Assembly (NCBI GenBank): GCA_047974165.1
Contig: JBKECB010000008.1
Location: 1 to 27,171 of the forward strand
Reading direction: 5' to 3'
Length of the DNA: 27,171 nt
From: Lactovum sp047974165
GTDB lineage: Bacteria > Bacillota > Bacilli > Lactobacillales > Streptococcaceae
The position numbers and the translations under genes are program-made. Shown here piece by piece: positions 24,201 to 27,171 of the stretch. Each line of letters begins with the position of its first letter. Position 1 is the first letter of the stretch. Below the pieces are notes generated by a model. The model was not told the origin of the DNA. It searched no databases and saw only the letters and a list, made by a program, of their open reading frames with translations.

Positions 24201-25217
24201 TTATTCAAATTCATTTTCTTTCTTACCACTTCGACGCATCATAGAAAGGATGCCCTCTCTTGGATCAAGCCCTTCATAGAGTACTTTGTAAATCGTTTCG
24301 GTAATCGGCATCTCTACTTTTAGCTGCTGAGCAAGCTCATAAGCTGCTTTACAGGTAGAAACTCCTTCAATAACCATACCCATATTTGCTTCAATATCCG
24401 CAAGTTTTTCACCTCGTCCAATCGCATCACCTGCTCGCCAGTTTCTGGAATGTATTGAGGTTCCAGTTACAATAAGGTCACCCACACCTGAGAGTCCTGA
24501 GTAAGTTAAGGGTTGTGCTCCCATAGCTACTCCAAGGCGAGTGATTTCTGCCAAACCTCTGGTAATCGTTGCCGCCTTGGCATTATCTCCAAAGCCTAAA
24601 CCATGCAAAGCTCCTGCTCCAACAGCGATGATGTTTTTTAAGGCTCCAGCTGTTTCAACACCAATCACATCTGTATTGGTATAAAGTCGCATATAATCAT
24701 TGCTAAAAAGACTCTGTGCATATTTTGCTTCCTCATGGCTTTTTGACGCTGCCGAGATAAGTGTGATGTCGCGGACGATGGTCTCCTCAGCATGAGAAGG
24801 TCCACTGACCACCGTAATTTCTGAGCGATATTTTTCAGGGATTTCTTCTTCTAAGATTGTCGAGATTCTCTTATGGCTCTCCTGCTCTAAGCCCTTTGAG
24901 GCATGTAAAATGTGAACTTTATGCTCTAAAAGTTCTGCCACTTGCTTAGCTACCAAACGTGTCACTTTTGTTGGAACTACAAATAAGATAGCATCTACTT
25001 CCTTTAAAGTTGCTGCTAAATCTAAACTTGCTGTAATTTTCTCATCCAGACTAATATTTTTAAAGTAAGCAGTATTCGTATGTTTTTCATTGATTTCTTG
25101 AATCTGTTCTGGAATATTTCCCCATAGTCTTGCTTCATGACCATTATCTGTTAAGACTTGTGACAAAGCCGACCCCCAACTCCCAGGTCCTAAAATTGCT
25201 ATTTTTTGTTTATCCAT
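24201..25217 (-). CDS. gpsA: NAD(P)H-dependent glycerol-3-phosphate dehydrogenase
   Basis: Reduces dihydroxyacetone phosphate to sn-glycerol 3-phosphate for membrane lipid synthesis. The 338-residue protein has the dinucleotide-binding GPGSWGSALSQVL at 10-22, VSGPSHAEE, the catalytic Lys in GALKNIIAVGAGALHG, and LSGVGDLIVT with the conserved C-terminal helices. It ends in a basic tail. ATG 25217 lies six bases behind an extended -10 box and has no normal Shine-Dalgarno site, suggesting a leaderless message. It forms an operon with galU. Confidence 0.96.
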   Translation of the reverse strand: MDKQKIAILGPGSWGSALSQVLTDNGHEARLWGNIPEQIQEINEKHTNTAYFKNISLDEKITASLDLAATLKEVDAILFVVPTKVTRLVAKQVAELLEHKVHILHASKGLEQESHKRISTILEEEIPEKYRSEITVVSGPSHAEETIVRDITLISAASKSHEEAKYAQSLFSNDYMRLYTNTDVIGVETAGALKNIIAVGAGALHGLGFGDNAKAATITRGLAEITRLGVAMGAQPLTYSGLSGVGDLIVTGTSIHSRNWRAGDAIGRGEKLADIEANMGMVIEGVSTCKAAYELAQQLKVEMPITETIYKVLYEGLDPREGILSMMRRSGKKENEFE

Positions 25218-25223
25218 GCTCTC

Positions 25224-25232
25224 ATTATATCA
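25224..25232 (-). promoter_or_regulatory. Extended -10 promoter of gpsA-galU, against the start codon
   Basis: TGATATAAT on the minus strand (TATAAT at 25224-25229) is followed by GAGAGC and then ATG. No clear -35 is present. Confidence 0.6.
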
Positions 25233-25264
25233 AAAGTTAAGACTTTTTGTTGACTTTTCTATTT

Positions 25265-25293
25265 AAAAAACTCCAGCTTTCACTAAAGTTTTA
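25265..25293 (-). terminator. Possible terminator after the restriction-modification remnant
   Basis: Arms AAAACT / AGTTTT around a 14-base loop that can fold further, followed by TTTTTT on the minus strand. Confidence 0.45.
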
Positions 25294-25334
25294 TTTTATT
25301 TCATTGTCTTGACTTTTTCTTCAATAAAGGTAAT

Positions 25335-27171
25335 CTATTTTTCTGAAATCCTATTTTTTATATCTTCAATCATATCTTTTGTAAGATGATAATGATCATT
25401 TAGAAAATCATCTAATGTATTATAGTTTTTTTCTTTAAATCATATTCTTCTTTCCATTCTGATAAATCTGGAACTAGAGCAAAAGCTGATCTAGGAATCG
25501 TATTCCCTTTACTTTGTATATGAAGAAGTCTTCTGAAAAATTTTGAATTTGCATAATCTACAAGTAACTGTCCTTCTAAAGCATCTTTAACTTTTAATAG
25601 AAAGGGTCTATTTGTACTTATTTGCTTAGGGTATAACAAAGTTGCCTTATTATTAAAAATATTTTCTGCTTTTGTATTTGAATTTTCAGCATGTCCATCA
25701 GAAGAAATCATAACTTTATATTCATAAATAATTTTATCTGCTGGTATGGATTCTTTATTTACTTTCATCCAATCATTTTTTCCACTCTTACCTCTTACTT
25801 GTTTAAACCAAATCTCTAACTCTCCTTCTGGTTCTAAATTTAGAGTCTTATCCTCGTTAGGATGTCCAACATAAGAACTTAGTCGTTCAAAAATAGAATG
25901 ATTCATCTTTATATATTCTTTAAATTTTACATCATTTAAGTTAAAATTCCCAGTTACTTCAATATATTCTAATAAATTATTTTCAGTCACCTCTGTCTTA
26001 TCTATATTTTTAGTCAGATCAATCAGCGAAACACCAACTCCTGACGGTATAGATACATTCTCAAATACTTTTCTCGCATCTGAATAACGTTCTAACTTTA
26101 TTAAATGTTTCTTTACAATTGAAAGTGTTGAAAAATCATTTAACCAATTTAGTGGTTGGATAAGACAGATATAACGAGAGGAAACTGCCATCGACACTTT
26201 TAAAAACTTAAAATGGATCTGCAAACTGTGTCCATTTTTATTCTCCTGATAAGGTGGATTTCCGATAACAACATCAAATTTCATATTTTCTCCATATATT
26301 TCTGTAAGTTTTTCTTTCACATTCCCCTTTTTGGCAAAGGGGATGAGATCGCATTCCTTGATATTATCGCTAGAAATATCAGCTAAGTTATGGAAAATAA
26401 AGTTTTTCACAATATTATAAGTTATCTCTGTTGGCGCCAAAGCATAGACTTGATATTCTAAGATATGCTTAATACGTGTTTTCTCATCTGGGATTTTATC
26501 TTTTCACAAGTTCTGTAATATAGAGACCTGACTTTGCATATAGGTCAATAAATGTCGTCTCTGGATTTTTAAAAATCTCTGGATTTTCTTCTTCTAATTT
26601 ATCCACCATCATTTTTACGACTGCTTTTGGTGTAAAAATTTGATTGGTCTTTTGTGGGAGAATGTAGTCAAAGATGTCTTCCTCTTGACTTTCATCAAAG
26701 TAATCGCTCAACTGATCTTTTTTATCTAAAAACTCCTGGACAGACTGATTAAAGGTTGGAACATCAAATAATCCTGGTACTTCTTGAATCACCCCATCTT
26801 CCTTTGTAACAGTCATCCCATCACGCAACTGACAAAACTGTTCTTCTGTAATACCTGTCACCTCTAAAAAGACATCTTCAGGTGTGTAAGCTTCAAAGTT
26901 AGAGAGGCTTAGATTACGGTCTCCATAAGCCATGATAAAACTTGGAATAGTTCGTGCAAAGCCACGCAGGCGTGAGCGTACCTCTTCCATGACAGTATTG
27001 ACTTTTCTTTGCTCCTGTTTTTGCTCTTGTTCATAGACGATTGCTCATGCCTGATGACGGATAAGCTCTTGAGTTTCTTGAGCTATTTTTTCAGTAAAAG
27101 CAGTCTGAGCTTTAGATACTTTTACAATATATTCTTGTTCAATCTCAGCTACTTTTAATTCAAGTTCCTCT
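25335..27171 (-). pseudogene. Disrupted restriction-modification gene (DNA methyltransferase part), 5' end beyond the window
   Basis: One long coding region read in pieces on the minus strand. From the window edge it reads EELELKVAEIEQEYIVKV to ELIRHQA, then a TGA (27045-27047), then continues in the same frame through EEVRSRLRGFARTIPSF, FTPKAVVKMMVDKLEEENPE and the motif I-like FIDLYAKSGLYITELVKR to a stop at 26496. After a shift the next frame gives KIPDEKTRIKHILEYQVYAL and FDVVIGNPPYQEN (NPPY, the catalytic motif of adenine-N6 methyltransferases), then a target-recognition-like region. Near 25420 a second shift, apparently one A lost after TTAAA, stops this frame early; the original tail runs on to a TAG at 25335-25337. 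The architecture fits a helicase-methyltransferase fusion (Type I/ISP-like or Eco57I-like). The exact class cannot be told because the N-terminus is missing. With three lesions it is probably inactive. Confidence 0.85.

Overview
The window is low-GC, AT-rich Gram-positive DNA. The PfkA, Pyk, Def, ClpE, RpoD and RsmG sequences look like those of Streptococcaceae, closest in my memory to Lactococcus or a near relative such as Floricoccus. That placement is inference. Nearly all genes lie on the minus strand; only the peptide deformylase gene and an insertion sequence remnant are on the plus strand.

Layout from left to right. Positions 3-342 hold a decayed IS3-family transposase end. Positions 401-9141 hold an iron-sulfur cluster (SUF) assembly locus: sufC, sufD, sufS and sufU are tightly packed with a small DUF1801-like gene behind them, but sufB is separated from them by a block of three genes (aldo/keto reductase, MerR-type regulator, DXS-like thiamine-diphosphate enzyme) and has its own promoter behind a terminator. 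def (9315-9941, plus strand) is divergent from suf and convergent with clpE. clpE (10085-12343) has a perfect sigma-A promoter and an exact CtsR operator. dnaG-rpoD (12511-15734) follows, and this RpoD carries an extra N-terminal segment of about 90 residues that looks like the N-terminal domain and charged linker of translation initiation factor IF2. Positions 15841-17091 hold eleven tRNA genes in one minus-strand cluster behind a perfect consensus promoter.

The right part holds a crcB fluoride-channel pair (17144-17865), the glycolytic pair pfkA-pyk (17919-20474) without ldh behind it, an XpaC/TelA envelope-stress pair (20675-22433), rsmG (22501-23202), gpsA-galU (23289-25217), and the disrupted end of a large restriction-modification gene with at least three inactivating lesions (25335 to the window edge).

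The two signals most worth following are the IF2N-like extension on the housekeeping sigma factor and a recurring start geometry. In def, the first crcB and gpsA, a TATAAT -10 box is followed by exactly six bases and then ATG, so transcription should begin at or next to the start codon and give leaderless mRNAs. The interrupted suf operon, with an AdhR-like regulator beside a DXS-like enzyme that lacks an expected substrate-binding arginine, is a third point of interest. No CRISPR array, prophage or complete mobile element is visible.
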